A stretch of 38,183 nucleotides of DNA from Gammaproteobacteria bacterium (GCA_022826505.1 JAJDUQ010000001.1:1-38183), one strand, 5' to 3'; shown: positions 8,314 to 17,495, numbered from the stretch's first letter. Translations and numbers: made by a program. Notes: generated by a model not told the origin, from the sequence alone.

Positions 8314-9345
8314 TCAGAGGACCAGGTTCGACAGGCCCTTCACATCGTCGGCGAACTTCATCCGCTCCCCGTCCGGCATCGGAATCATGCCCTTGTCCGC
8401 GAGATACCCTTCCTCGCCCCAAGCCTTGTCGCTGGTGAACTCGGCCAGGTACTCCTTCAGCCCGGGGACCGTCCCGATGTGCACCTTCTTCACGTAGAAG
8501 TAGAGCGGGCGCGAGACCGGATAGGACTGGTCGGCGATGTTCTCGAAGGTCGGTTCCACGCCGTCGACCATGCCACCCTGGATCTTGTCGGAGTTCTGGT
8601 CGAGGAAGCTGTAGCCGAATACGCCGAACGCGGCGGGGTTGGCGTCGAGCTTCTGGACGATCAGGTTGTCGTTCTCGCCGGCTTCGACGTACCCGCCGTC
8701 CTCGCGGACGGTGTGGCAGATGGCCTTGTACTTCTTCTTGTCCTTCTTCTTCATCGCCTTGATCCGATCGATCTTCTTGCAGCCGCCCTCCAGGGCCAGC
8801 TCGGCGAAGGCGTCCCGGGTGCCGGACGTGGGCGGAGGACCGAGGACTTCGATCCTGGTGTCGGGCAGCGATGCGTCGACATCGCTCCACTTCATGTACG
8901 GATTGGGGATCAGGGTCTCGCCGCCGTTCGGATCCGGGACATCCTTCGCGAGCGCGAGGAAGATCTGCTTTCGGGTGATGGAGACGGGCTCGGATTTCCG
9001 GGAGTTCGCAAATACGATCCCGTCGTAGCCGATCTTGACCTCGAGGATGTCGTTCACCCCGTTGCCGGCACACTTCTCGACCTCGCTCTTCTTGATTCGG
9101 CGCGAGGCGTTGGTCACGTCGGGGTGCTCGATGCCGACGCCGGCGCAGAACAGCGTGAGGCCGCCGCCGGAGCCGGTGGACTCGATCTTCGGGGTCTTGA
9201 AGTCGGAGGTCTTGCCGAACTGCTCGGCAACCACGGTGGCGAAGGGATAGACGGTCGACGAGCCGACGATACTGATGTAGTCGCGGGCCTGGGCCTGACC
9301 CGCCACGGCGGTCGCGACCGCGGCGAGGATGAGCATACGCTTCAT
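8314..9345 (-). CDS. pstS: Periplasmic phosphate-binding protein PstS
   Basis: A 343-residue secreted substrate-binding protein for phosphate. The signal peptide is residues 1 to about 20 (MKRMLILAAVATAVAGQAQA, likely cut before RDYIS). Phosphate-contact motifs follow: GSSTVYPF at the mature N-terminus, GSGGGLTLFC and SGTRDAF. The start at 9345 is supported by a TGGAGA site eight bases upstream; upstream codons in the same frame are not protein-like. A lysine-rich loop (KAMKKKDKKKYKAI) in the middle is typical of the longer PstS-like branch rather than E. coli PstS. It is the first gene of the operon and has its own Pho-type promoter. Confidence 0.95.
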   Translation of the reverse strand: MKRMLILAAVATAVAGQAQARDYISIVGSSTVYPFATVVAEQFGKTSDFKTPKIESTGSGGGLTLFCAGVGIEHPDVTNASRRIKKSEVEKCAGNGVNDILEVKIGYDGIVFANSRKSEPVSITRKQIFLALAKDVPDPNGGETLIPNPYMKWSDVDASLPDTRIEVLGPPPTSGTRDAFAELALEGGCKKIDRIKAMKKKDKKKYKAICHTVREDGGYVEAGENDNLIVQKLDANPAAFGVFGYSFLDQNSDKIQGGMVDGVEPTFENIADQSYPVSRPLYFYVKKVHIGTVPGLKEYLAEFTSDKAWGEEGYLADKGMIPMPDGERMKFADDVKGLSNLVL

Positions 9346-9443
9346 GTGTCGTTCTCCAGGGACATGGGATTTGAAAGGAAGACATGTACGTTCGAAGGTC
9401 GGAAGCTCCAGGCGACCGGCGCCGCCAGGGCGTCCCTGCCTTC

Positions 9444-9517
9444 GCCGAGCGTTATATCGATGCCCCATGACAACAGTCGGTCTCGAATGTGACATTCGTG
9501 TGATACGGATATGACGA
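9444..9517 (-). promoter_or_regulatory. Pho-box array and promoter of the pst operon
   Basis: Read on the minus strand, Pho half-site-like heptamers lie at exact 11-bp phase: tcGTCAT (9511-9517), gtATCAC (9500-9506), atGTCAC (9489-9495), then a degenerate unit, then ttGTCAT (9467-9473). The E. coli half-site is CTGTCAT with the same 11-bp period. Ten base pairs after the last unit comes TATAAC (9451-9456), five of six matches to the -10 consensus, with no sigma-70 -35, as expected for a PhoB-activated promoter. Transcription should start near 9444, leaving a leader of about 100 nt before pstS. The outermost unit overlaps the start codon of hrpA. Confidence 0.7.
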
Positions 9518-12500
9518 CTCCCGTCCCACCGGTTCCGGCCGACCTTCCGATCGCCGAGAAGGCGCCGGACATCGCGCGCTCGGTGACCGAGCATCCGGTC
9601 ACGCTGGTGGTCGGGGCGACCGGATCGGGCAAGAGCACCCAGCTCGCCAAGATCTGCCTCGGAGCCGGACGGGGTGCAGGGGCGATGATCGGCCATACCC
9701 AACCCCGCCGAATCGCGGCGCGGAGCGTCTCGGCCCGTATCGCGTCGGAGCTCGGTCCGGGGCTCGGCCGGCTCGTGGGCTACCAGGTGCGGTTCCAGCG
9801 CCACACCGCGCGCAATACCCGCATCAAGGTGATGACCGACGGCATCCTGCTCGCGGAAATCCAGGGTGATCGCGACCTTCGCGCGTACGACACGCTCATC
9901 ATCGACGAAGCGCACGAGCGGACGCTCAACGTGGACTTCGTCCTCGGTTACCTGCGACACCTCGTTCAGCGGCGCCCTGATCTGCGGGTGGTCGTGGCTT
10001 CGGCCACCCTGGAGGTCGAGAAGCTTCGTGCGTTCTTCGACCGGGCGCCGGTCATCGAGGTGGAAGGCCGGACCCACCCCATCGAGATCCGGTATCGGCC
10101 CGGGGAAGAAGGGGACGACGTCCCCGAGAGGGTCGCGGGGGCGCTCGAGGAGTTGCGCGACAAGCCGGGCGACGTGCTCGTGTTCCTGTCGGGGGAACGC
10201 GAGATCCGGGAGACCGAGGCTCGGGTGCAGCGACTCGGATTGCCGAACACCGAGCTTTTTCCCCTCCACGCCCGCATGTCGGCGGCGCGCCAGCAGGCGC
10301 TGTTCACGCCGGTCGCACGCCGCCGCGTGGTGCTTGCGACGAACGTCGCGGAGACTTCGCTCACAGTGCCCGGCATCCGCTTCGTCATCGATGCGGGTAC
10401 TGCCCGTGTGAGCCGGTATGCACACCGTACGGGTGTGCAGCGGCTGCCGGTGGAACCGATCTCGCGGGCCTCGGCCGACCAGCGCGCCGGTCGCTGCGGG
10501 CGGGTGGGACCCGGGGTGTGCATCCGGCTCTACGACGAGGCCGAGTTCGAGGCCCGGCCCGCCCACCCGGAACCCGAGGTCCGGCGTTCCGACCTCGCGG
10601 CGGTGCTGCTGCGCATGCTGTCCCTGGGGATGCCGGAAGTCGAGCGCTTCCCGTTCATCGACGCCCCCGACCGGCGCCACGTCAACGACGGCCTGCGGCT
10701 GCTGCGCGAACTCGGGGCCATCGACGCCGACGGCGTTCTCACGAAGGTCGGGCGCCGGCTCGCGCGGCTTCCGCTCGACCCCAGAATCGGGCGCATGCTG
10801 CTCGAAGCGAACGCGCTTGGCTGCGTCGCCGACGTGCTGGTCATCGCGAGCTTCCTGAGCGTGCCCGATCCCCGTGATTGGAACTCGTCACGCAAGGCTG
10901 CGGCCCAGACCGCACTCGGACGCTTCACCGACCCGCGTTCCGACTTCCTCGGAATCGTCAATCTCTGGCGCCGGTTCCGGTCTGCGGCAAAGGATCCGGG
11001 CGAATCGATGCGCCGGTTCTGCCGCCGGCATTTTCTGTCGCCGACCCGAATGCGCGACTGGCTGGACGTGCACGGCCAGATTCGCGACATCTGCCGCGAA
11101 CTGGACATCCGCCCTCGGGCGCTCGGAGCCTCGCCCGGGCGGATTCACCGGGCGCTCCTCACGGGTCTGCTGCGCTGTGTCGGCGCACGCACGCCGGAGG
11201 GACAGTACTCCGGTCTGCGAGGAACGACGTTCCGGCTCGCGTCGGGATCGGTGCTCCATCCGGCCGTCGCACCATGGATTGTCGCCGCCGAGGTGGTGGA
11301 GACGGAGCGGGCGTACGCGTTCGTGGCCGGACGGGTGCGCGCGGAATGGGTGGAGAAGGCGGCGGGCGACCTCGTGCGCCGGACCCACTTCGACGCGCAT
11401 TGGGATGCACGGCGCGCCGAGCCCATGGTCTTCGAACAGGTGGCGGCATACGGGCTGACGCTCATCGCCCGCCGTCGGGTGCGGTTCGCGCCGGTGAGCC
11501 GGGAGGGTGCGCGCGAGGTATTCCTGCGATCGGGACTCGTCGAGAACGGATACGTGTGCGCTCACCGCTTCATGGATCGCAATGTCCGGGAACTGGCGCG
11601 GCTTCGTACCGTGGAGCACAAGCTCCGCAGCCCGGGGGCGGTGGTGAGCGACGACGCGGTGCTCGCGTTCTACGACGCTCGGATTCCGTCGCACGTCGTG
11701 GACGGACGGACCTTCGAGGACTGGTTCTCCGGCCTCGGAGAAGAAGAGGCGCGCGGGCTCGAACTGCGCCGCGAGGACATTGCTCCCGGCGTCCAACTCG
11801 CCGATGAGACGGAATTTCCCGATACGTTGCAGATCGACGATCAGTCGTTCCCACTCGCCTACCGGTTCGCGCCCGGTGAGGACGACGACGGGCTGACCGT
11901 GACGATTCGGTACGACGTACTGGTGGATCTCGATCCCGGCCGGTTCGAGTGGCTGGTACCGGGACTGCTCGAAGACAAGGTGCTCGCACTCCTGCGCGCC
12001 CTGCCCAAGAGCCTGCGCCGGGCCGCGATGCCGCTGGCCGGCCTGGCCCGCGAGTTCGTGGCCGGGACGAGGGCCGGGGACGGTTCGTTGCACGAGGCGC
12101 TCGCTCGGTTCCTGGACCGAACCCGGGGCGTGTCGGTTCCGCGCGATGCCTGGCTGCCGGCGCGGCTGCGACGCGTCTTGGCGGCCCATCTGCTCATGCG
12201 GTTCGAGGTCATCGATCGGGAAGGCGCGGTGCTGGGCCGGGGACGCAGGCTCGACGAGATCGAGCGGCGGCTGGTCGCACCGCATGGCCCGCCCAAAGAC
12301 GCCACGCCGGTTCGAGGCGAACGCGGCCACCGGACGTGGAAGTTCGGTGCCGTACCGGTGGAGGCCGAGGATCGGGCCAGCGACCGTTCGGGGGTCGTCT
12401 TTCCGGCCCTGCGCGACATCGGCTCGGGCGTGATCGTGGAGCACTTTCAGGCCCGCAGCGCCGCCGAGCGCAGTCACCACGGAGGTCTCGTACGACTGTT

Positions 12501-13242
12501 TTCGCTCGCGATGCGGCGTGAAGCACAAGAGTGCCTGCGAGCACTGCCGGGCGTCGACGAGCTGTGCCTGCTCTACGCGATGATCGCACCGCCCCCCGAC
12601 TGGGTGGATCCCCCTCACCGGAGTGCGGCACGGCCCGAGCCCGGCACGTCCGCCGAGGCGCACCGCGACCTCGTCGACCGCACCGTGGCCCGGACGTTCG
12701 TCGCTCCCGCCGACACGATCCGGGAGCGGAGCCGGTTCGAGGCCGCATTGGCCGCGGGCCGCGCCGATTTCTCAGTCGGACTCGCGGAGGTGGTCGACGG
12801 CGCGCTCGCGATCCTGCGGGCGGCACGGGAAGTGCGCCGGCTCTTCGACGATCCGGATCTGCACGCGCCGGCGGCCTCGCTGGCCGACGCCCGGCGTCAG
12901 CTTGACGGACTCGTGCACCATGGATTCATCGCCGCCACGCCGGATGATGCCTTCGCGTCGCTCCCGCGGTATCTGGATGCGCTGCGGGTACGCCTGGAGA
13001 AGCTCCGCCGCGGAGGAGCGAACGACACACGTCGGCTCGCCGAGATTCTGCCCCTGCAGCAGCGGCTTGAATCAAAGGCGCGCGACAGCAGGGAGCGAGG
13101 CCGGCGCGATGCCGAACTCGCGCGCCACCGGTGGATGCTGGAAGAGTATCGGGTATCGGTTTTTGCTCAGGAACTCGGGACGGCGTTCAGCGTGTCGAGG
13201 AAGAAGCTCGACGAACAGTGGTCGCGCGTGTCGGCACTCTGA
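9511..13242 (+). CDS. hrpA: DEAH-box ATP-dependent RNA helicase HrpA
   Basis: A 1243-residue cytoplasmic DEAH-box RNA helicase. In E. coli, HrpA acts in mRNA processing and rescue of stalled ribosomes. Motif I is GATGSGKST (residues 35-43), followed by QPRRIAA, the DEAHERTLN box, SATLEVEK, and motif VI QRAGRCGRVGPG. Beyond the helicase core are the winged-helix, ratchet and OB regions, and then the long HrpA-specific C-terminal domain (DUF3418-like) with arginine-rich helices to the end. Length is slightly under E. coli HrpA (1300), mainly from a shorter N-terminus. The ATG at 9511 has a weak ribosome-binding site and lies inside the divergent pst control region, so PhoB binding might interfere with its expression (inference). 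Confidence 0.93.
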   Translation: MTTPVPPVPADLPIAEKAPDIARSVTEHPVTLVVGATGSGKSTQLAKICLGAGRGAGAMIGHTQPRRIAARSVSARIASELGPGLGRLVGYQVRFQRHTARNTRIKVMTDGILLAEIQGDRDLRAYDTLIIDEAHERTLNVDFVLGYLRHLVQRRPDLRVVVASATLEVEKLRAFFDRAPVIEVEGRTHPIEIRYRPGEEGDDVPERVAGALEELRDKPGDVLVFLSGEREIRETEARVQRLGLPNTELFPLHARMSAARQQALFTPVARRRVVLATNVAETSLTVPGIRFVIDAGTARVSRYAHRTGVQRLPVEPISRASADQRAGRCGRVGPGVCIRLYDEAEFEARPAHPEPEVRRSDLAAVLLRMLSLGMPEVERFPFIDAPDRRHVNDGLRLLRELGAIDADGVLTKVGRRLARLPLDPRIGRMLLEANALGCVADVLVIASFLSVPDPRDWNSSRKAAAQTALGRFTDPRSDFLGIVNLWRRFRSAAKDPGESMRRFCRRHFLSPTRMRDWLDVHGQIRDICRELDIRPRALGASPGRIHRALLTGLLRCVGARTPEGQYSGLRGTTFRLASGSVLHPAVAPWIVAAEVVETERAYAFVAGRVRAEWVEKAAGDLVRRTHFDAHWDARRAEPMVFEQVAAYGLTLIARRRVRFAPVSREGAREVFLRSGLVENGYVCAHRFMDRNVRELARLRTVEHKLRSPGAVVSDDAVLAFYDARIPSHVVDGRTFEDWFSGLGEEEARGLELRREDIAPGVQLADETEFPDTLQIDDQSFPLAYRFAPGEDDDGLTVTIRYDVLVDLDPGRFEWLVPGLLEDKVLALLRALPKSLRRAAMPLAGLAREFVAGTRAGDGSLHEALARFLDRTRGVSVPRDAWLPARLRRVLAAHLLMRFEVIDREGAVLGRGRRLDEIERRLVAPHGPPKDATPVRGERGHRTWKFGAVPVEAEDRASDRSGVVFPALRDIGSGVIVEHFQARSAAERSHHGGLVRLFSLAMRREAQECLRALPGVDELCLLYAMIAPPPDWVDPPHRSAARPEPGTSAEAHRDLVDRTVARTFVAPADTIRERSRFEAALAAGRADFSVGLAEVVDGALAILRAAREVRRLFDDPDLHAPAASLADARRQLDGLVHHGFIAATPDDAFASLPRYLDALRVRLEKLRRGGANDTRRLAEILPLQQRLESKARDSRERGRRDAELARHRWMLEEYRVSVFAQELGTAFSVSRKKLDEQWSRVSAL

Positions 13243-13543
13243 GTCGATTGGTTCCCCGGCGCCGGCAGGCGGTGCGATACCGCATGACAGTCGTGCTCCC
13301 AGCCCGGGAATCGAGAGACATGACATCGGGATCGTTGCCGCCGTGCGGGGCCACGAAACCGTCCGTCCTCCACGCTGGCGCGGTGACGCATTCGCAGGCA
13401 TGCTGGCGGGGTGGCAGACGGCGGTGCCGGGAGGCGTCATATTCTCGCCTGATGGTGATCCCGGAAGACAAATTCTGAACCTATGGGCCTACAATGCGCG
13501 TCAGGTGTACGGGCAACCGGCGCGATGGCGGAAGGAGTCGATC
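13243..13543. other. Intergenic region with candidate hemerythrin-gene promoter
   Basis: About 300 bp between hrpA and the hemerythrin gene, with no supported gene. A TACAAT hexamer at 13490-13495 could be the -10 of the downstream gene; the AT-rich gacaaa at its -35 distance is a poor match. A short gc-rich inverted repeat (ccggcgccgg) just after the hrpA stop might help end the helicase transcript, but no T-run follows. Confidence 0.35.
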
Positions 13544-14098
13544 ATGTCGACCGTGATGAACGAACTGCACCAGGACCACCAGAACATCCGCGAAATTCTC
13601 CGCCTGCTTTCGCGAGAGCTCGATGAGGTCAGCGATGCGAGCGGCGGCGACTTCGAGCTGATGCGCGACATCATGGTCTACATGACCCGCTACCCCGATC
13701 ACACGCATCACCCGAAGGAAGACCTGATGTTCAAGCGGATGCGCGAACGCGGGATTGCGCCGGAAACCGAAGCCACCATCGCGAAGCTGCTTCGCGAGCA
13801 CGCCGCGCTCGCGGAGAAGGGCAGCATCTTCCGTGACATGCTGATCGGGGTGGTCGACGGTGCCCTGGTCGAGCGCGATACCCTGGTCGCGACCGGCCGT
13901 GACTACACGGAGTTTCTCGGCTACCACGCGCGTCTCGAGGATGAAACGGTATTCCTCGTGGCCCAGAAGCTTCTCGACGACGCGGACTGGACGGTGGTCA
14001 GACAAGCGTTCGAAGCACAGGTCGACCCGATCTTCGGTCCTGCCGTCGACCACGAGTTCGAAAACCTGTACGACCACATCCGCGACAGCTCTTCGTAG
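13544..14098 (+). CDS. Hemerythrin HHE-domain protein
   Basis: A 184-residue soluble four-helix protein of the hemerythrin HHE cation-binding family, which binds a di-iron centre used for O2 or NO sensing, storage or iron-sulfur repair. Likely ligands are visible along the helices: H9 and H12 (ELHQDHQNI), the PDHTHHPKED block (H53, H55/H56, E59), a mid-protein His in LREHAAL and the second-half GYHARLEDET motif. It has no signal peptide and no membrane segment. The ATG at 13544 is preceded by AAGGAG six bases away; much longer open frame upstream overlaps hrpA and is not coding. It is a single gene, convergent with the M20 hydrolase. Exact role unassigned. Confidence 0.88.
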   Translation: MSTVMNELHQDHQNIREILRLLSRELDEVSDASGGDFELMRDIMVYMTRYPDHTHHPKEDLMFKRMRERGIAPETEATIAKLLREHAALAEKGSIFRDMLIGVVDGALVERDTLVATGRDYTEFLGYHARLEDETVFLVAQKLLDDADWTVVRQAFEAQVDPIFGPAVDHEFENLYDHIRDSSS

Positions 14099-14129
14099 TC
14101 GTTCGCCTCGCCGGCCCGGAGGGCGCCCT

Positions 14130-15374
14130 TCAGTCGGTTGCGATCAGCACCGAAGCCGTGGCTGTCGCGAGCACCTGGCATCCGAGCACGATGTCCTCCT
14201 CGCTCGTGTCCTCCTCGAAAGCGTGACTCACCCCGTTGATGCTCGGCACGAACAGCATCGCGCTCGGCAGGTGGCTGGCGAGAATCTGGGCATCGTGCAC
14301 CGCGGCGCTTGGCATCGACGTCCACTGGTCGGGCGCATGCCGCTCGGCGGCGCGTTCGAGGTGGCCGCGCAGGTTGACGTCCATCGGGGCGGGGATGGAA
14401 TGGTGCTTGCGAGGCCGCATGGTGGCGGCGCAAGGTCCCGCGTTCGCCCGTGCCAGGAGATCGAGGGAAAGCGCCTCCAGGCGATCGAGCACCGTCGGAT
14501 CCTGATCCCGGAACTGGAGATTCAGTCGGGCCTTGCCGGGGACGATGCTCATCGCGTTCGGCTCGAGCGTCATCTCCCCGATCGTCCACACGGAACGCTC
14601 GCCCGCCGCGGTGGGGAACTCGCGATACACCGCGTGGGCGAAATCGACCATCGCGTGCGCCGCGTCCCGGCGTCGGGCCATCGGCGTGGTGCCGGCGTGA
14701 TTCTGCTCGCCCTCGAATTCGACGATGAAGTTGCGCGCCCCGACGATGCTGGTGACCACCCCGATCCGGTTCCCTTCCTCCTCGAGGTAGGGCCCCTGCT
14801 CGATGTGCGCTTCGAGGTAGGCGACGTGTCGATTCGGGTCGAGGCGCTCCGGCGCAACCCCGGCGAGTCCGGCCTCGTGGAGTGCGTCGCCCAGGGTCAG
14901 GTTCGTCCCGTCGGTCGTGTCGAGTGCGTCGAGTGCGTGCGCCGGTGTCTCGCCGACGAACGAGAGGCTCCCGAAGCAGCCGAAGAACCGACCTTCCTCG
15001 TCGAGCCAGGATGCGACGTCGAGCGCACGGTCCTTCGTGGCCGGCGCCTCGGACAGCGCCCGCGCGACCTCGAGACCGTAGATCACCCCCATCGCCCCGT
15101 CGAGCCATCCACCGGTCGGCTGGGTATCGGTGTGGGAGCCGATGAGCACCGCTTTTCCGGGATTGCGGGAACGCCCGATGACGTTGCCGGCTCCGTCGAT
15201 GCGAGCATCGAGTCCCGCTTCCTCGAATCGCCCGCGGAGCCAGTGCCTGGACTCGACGTCAATGGGCGAGAGCGAGGTCCTCACAACTCCGATCCCGCAG
15301 GCCCCGAATTCTCGCAGGCGCTTCAAGTCGGCGATCAGACGTTCGCCGTTGATTGGCACTTCGACTGTGCTCAT
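14130..15374 (-). CDS. M20-family Zn-dependent amidohydrolase (N-carbamoylase/allantoate amidohydrolase type)
   Basis: A 414-residue cytoplasmic metal-dependent amidohydrolase related to N-carbamoyl-L-amino-acid hydrolase (HyuC) and allantoate amidohydrolase (AllC). Metal ligands are in place: H81 and D92 in GSHTDTQPTGGWLDGAMG, E126/E127 in WLDEEG, H190 in EAHIEQGP and H384 in NGVSHAFEED. The dimerisation-domain signature NHAGTTPM is at 225-232. It should release ammonia and CO2 from a carbamoyl or ureido compound; the exact substrate is not readable. It begins 16 bp after tmm and is probably co-transcribed with it. Two hyuA/hyuB pairs lie 6 kb away and could provide carbamoyl amino acids, a possible but unproven pathway link. 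Confidence 0.88.
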   Translation of the reverse strand: MSTVEVPINGERLIADLKRLREFGACGIGVVRTSLSPIDVESRHWLRGRFEEAGLDARIDGAGNVIGRSRNPGKAVLIGSHTDTQPTGGWLDGAMGVIYGLEVARALSEAPATKDRALDVASWLDEEGRFFGCFGSLSFVGETPAHALDALDTTDGTNLTLGDALHEAGLAGVAPERLDPNRHVAYLEAHIEQGPYLEEEGNRIGVVTSIVGARNFIVEFEGEQNHAGTTPMARRRDAAHAMVDFAHAVYREFPTAAGERSVWTIGEMTLEPNAMSIVPGKARLNLQFRDQDPTVLDRLEALSLDLLARANAGPCAATMRPRKHHSIPAPMDVNLRGHLERAAERHAPDQWTSMPSAAVHDAQILASHLPSAMLFVPSINGVSHAFEEDTSEEDIVLGCQVLATATASVLIATD

Positions 15375-15390
15375 GGTCGCTCCACCGGGA

Positions 15391-16731
15391 TTACCTGGTA
15401 TCCATGAACGTTTCCAGCGAGTCGTCCAGCGCCTCCCACCATCTGGTGTGGTGCACCGGGGCGGTGACGCCGGTCACCGGCGACGTGTGCGAGTGGTCGC
15501 GGTAGCCCGTGATGTCCTCTTCCTTGTGGTGCTCCCAGTGCTTGAAGTTGTCGGACTGCACGTCCCAGTCCATCTCGTAGTCCGTCACCGCCGCCAGGTC
15601 CTTGCAGTAGTCGGTCTGGTAGTCGATGTCCTGTATCGGATCCTCCAGCGCCTCTTCGCGCGCCAGCCACGCGACGGCGTCCTTCTCCATCTCCTCGCGC
15701 GACGGAAGCGCGATCCGGCCGAGGATGACGTCGCGGACGTACCACGCCTGCGCGTCGAACATGCTGAACGTGTAGTACTGGTCCTGCATGCCCAGGTAGG
15801 CGAGCTTCGGGTTGTCGATCCAGACCACGCCCTTGTACAGTCCCGGCGGCCACAGCCGGTTGTGGGTGCGCAGCCGCAGCGAATCCTCCATGAACGGGAA
15901 GTGGTGCTTGTAGCCGGTGCAGAGGATCACCACGTCGATCTCGCGGGTGCTGCCGTCGCTGAAGTGCGCGGTGTTGCCCTCGAACTTCGTCACGAGCGGC
16001 AGCTCCTCGATCCCCTCCGGCCACTTGAACCCCATTGCGCCGGAGCGGTACGTGCAGGTGACGGACGCGGCGCCGTACTTCAGGTTCTGCAGCGCGATGT
16101 CCTCGGCGGAGTAGCTGCCGCCGACGATGAGCAGCCGCTTGCCCTTGAACTCGAGCGCGTCGCGGAAGTCGTGTGCGTGCAGCACCCGGCCGGGGAAGCG
16201 GTCGATGCCCGGGAAGCTCGGCACGTTCGGAACCGAGAAGTGACCGGTGGCCACGATGACGTGGTCGAACTCCTCCTCCTGGTCCGTCTGCGCGTTCAGG
16301 TCGGTCGAGCGCACCGTGAACCTGCCGCTCGCTTCGGAGTACGAGACGTCCCTCACCGCGGTGGAGAACCGGACGTACCTGCGCACGTCGGACTTCGCCG
16401 CCCGGCCGAGAATGTAGTTGTTGAGTACGGCGTAGGGAGGGAAGGACGGAATCGGCTTTCCGAAGTGCTCCTCGAACGAGTAGTCCCCGAACTCCAGGCA
16501 TTCCTTCGGCCCGTTGGTCCACAGGTACCGGTACATGCTGCAGTGCACGGGCTCGCCGTGCTCGTCGAGACCCGTTCGCCAGGTGTAGTGCCAAAGGCCG
16601 CCCCAGTCGGATTGCCGTTCGAAGCACACCAGCTCGGGGATGTCCGCGCCGTTGCTCTCGGCCTGCTGGAAGGCGCGAAGCTGGGAAAGGCCGCAGGGGC
16701 CCGCCCCGATGATGGCCACACGTTTGTTCAT
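15391..16731 (-). CDS. tmm: Trimethylamine monooxygenase (flavin-containing monooxygenase)
   Basis: A 446-residue class B flavin monooxygenase that closely follows the bacterial trimethylamine monooxygenase pattern of marine Roseobacter-group bacteria and Methylocella; Tmm oxidises trimethylamine to its N-oxide with NADPH and O2. The FAD-binding GAGPCG is at residues 9-14, the FMO fingerprint [11 protein letters not shown] is mid-protein, and the NADPH-binding [10 protein letters not shown] follows. Tmm-like segments include [40 protein letters not shown] and [12 protein letters not shown]. The start at 16731 is set by AGGGAG six bases upstream. Length agrees with known Tmm (about 445-460). 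It leads a two-gene operon with the M20 hydrolase. No TMAO demethylase or TMAO transporter gene is in the window. Confidence 0.92.
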   Translation of the reverse strand: MNKRVAIIGAGPCGLSQLRAFQQAESNGADIPELVCFERQSDWGGLWHYTWRTGLDEHGEPVHCSMYRYLWTNGPKECLEFGDYSFEEHFGKPIPSFPPYAVLNNYILGRAAKSDVRRYVRFSTAVRDVSYSEASGRFTVRSTDLNAQTDQEEEFDHVIVATGHFSVPNVPSFPGIDRFPGRVLHAHDFRDALEFKGKRLLIVGGSYSAEDIALQNLKYGAASVTCTYRSGAMGFKWPEGIEELPLVTKFEGNTAHFSDGSTREIDVVILCTGYKHHFPFMEDSLRLRTHNRLWPPGLYKGVVWIDNPKLAYLGMQDQYYTFSMFDAQAWYVRDVILGRIALPSREEMEKDAVAWLAREEALEDPIQDIDYQTDYCKDLAAVTDYEMDWDVQSDNFKHWEHHKEEDITGYRDHSHTSPVTGVTAPVHHTRWWEALDDSLETFMDTR

Positions 16732-17160
16732 CGCTTGCTCCCTGTTCGATCTTCGCGTAGTTCGAATTGGTCGGTTGTGCAGTCCGCGCATGCAACGCGG
16801 CCGAATCGGCCGACGTCGCTGTGCCGAAATCGTTTCGGCCTGTCGCGATCTGCGAGCGGTTCGGTTCGGCGGATGCCCGGCATGTACTCCGGATTCCGCC
16901 GCACCGGCCGCCGTGCGAATCTTGTCCGGACCCCGACAGTCGTCGCGAGTCGAGTGCACCGGACGCCAGTACCGGGGCATTGTAGCCTCTGAAAATCGAA
17001 TTGGTCATGCATGCGGGAATTTTTGGTTCATATTTGGCTCATAATTTCCTGGTGAAAGATACAAAAGTGGTACGTTCGCCGTCGAATTATCGCATCCGGT
17101 GCGTTTCTCGATTGACCGCGCAGGCATGCAGACCGGGCAGCACCTGGAGCGCGTCCGTGA
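16732..17160. other. Upstream region of tmm with inverted repeat and candidate -10
   Basis: No intact gene is visible. A perfect inverted repeat, gccgaaa-tcg-tttcggc, at 16823-16839 lies about 92 bp upstream of the tmm start and could be an operator or a leader hairpin. A minus-strand TACAAT at 16979-16984 could be the tmm -10, giving a leader of about 240 nt; its -35 is weak. Positions 17010-17070 are notably AT-rich for this genome. Protein-like codons (MQTGQHLERVREGM) at 17125-17166 may be the start of the broken gene that follows. Confidence 0.4.
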
Positions 17161-17407
17161 AGGGATGAGCTCTTGCGGCGAGGATCGGGACACCCGCAAG
17201 ATGACGATGAAGAGATCGCCGGTGTCGAAAAGGAGCTGTTCGGAATCGACAACGTGCTGGTCGGCGACTGGCCGGTGATGGTGATCGAGAACGGCAAGGG
17301 CCGTCATCAAGGAATTCCGCAGCATCCCCGAATGGTGGGACATGCACGACGATCTGGTGGTCAGGCACTTCACGGAGATGGGGGAGATGTACCATCAGCG
17401 CGGCTGA
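17161..17407 (+). pseudogene. Frameshifted small gene, family unknown
   Basis: Two adjoining frames read like one protein. The first, from about 17164, gives GVEKELFGIDNVLVGDWPVM-VIENGK. At about 17299-17301 the coding sense shifts by one base and continues as AVIKEFRSIPEWWDMHDD, then VVRHFTEMGEMYHQRG, to the TGA at 17405-17407. The run aacggcaaggg at the switch suggests a one-base insertion. The beginning is unclear: upstream protein-like sequence is in a third frame, suggesting another break. The compact acidic C-terminus rich in Trp, His and Met is distinctive, but I do not recognise it. It precedes the DISARM relic convergently. Confidence 0.4.
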
Positions 17408-17446
17408 GTCCGGCCCTGCCGAATTCGTGTCGCGGGAGTTTGGGAT

Positions 17447-17495
17447 GGAGCGGGCGCGGCCGCTCCTTCAGCGCTACCGCCACCTCCGCGCTGAA
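17447..17495. repeat. Two back-to-back stem-loops between convergent remnants
   Basis: Arms ggagcgg (17447-17453) and ccgctcc (17460-17466) pair around six bases. They are followed at once by ttcagcgc (17467-17474) and gcgctgaa (17488-17495) around thirteen bases. They lie between the broken plus-strand gene ending at 17407 and the leftward drmC relic ending at 17638, so they may be an old bidirectional terminator. No long T-run is present. Confidence 0.35.

Noticed and set aside
10888..12663. 591-codon minus-strand open frame opposite hrpA
   Set aside because: It mirrors the HrpA coding frame, and its translation is His/Arg/Pro-rich without motifs.
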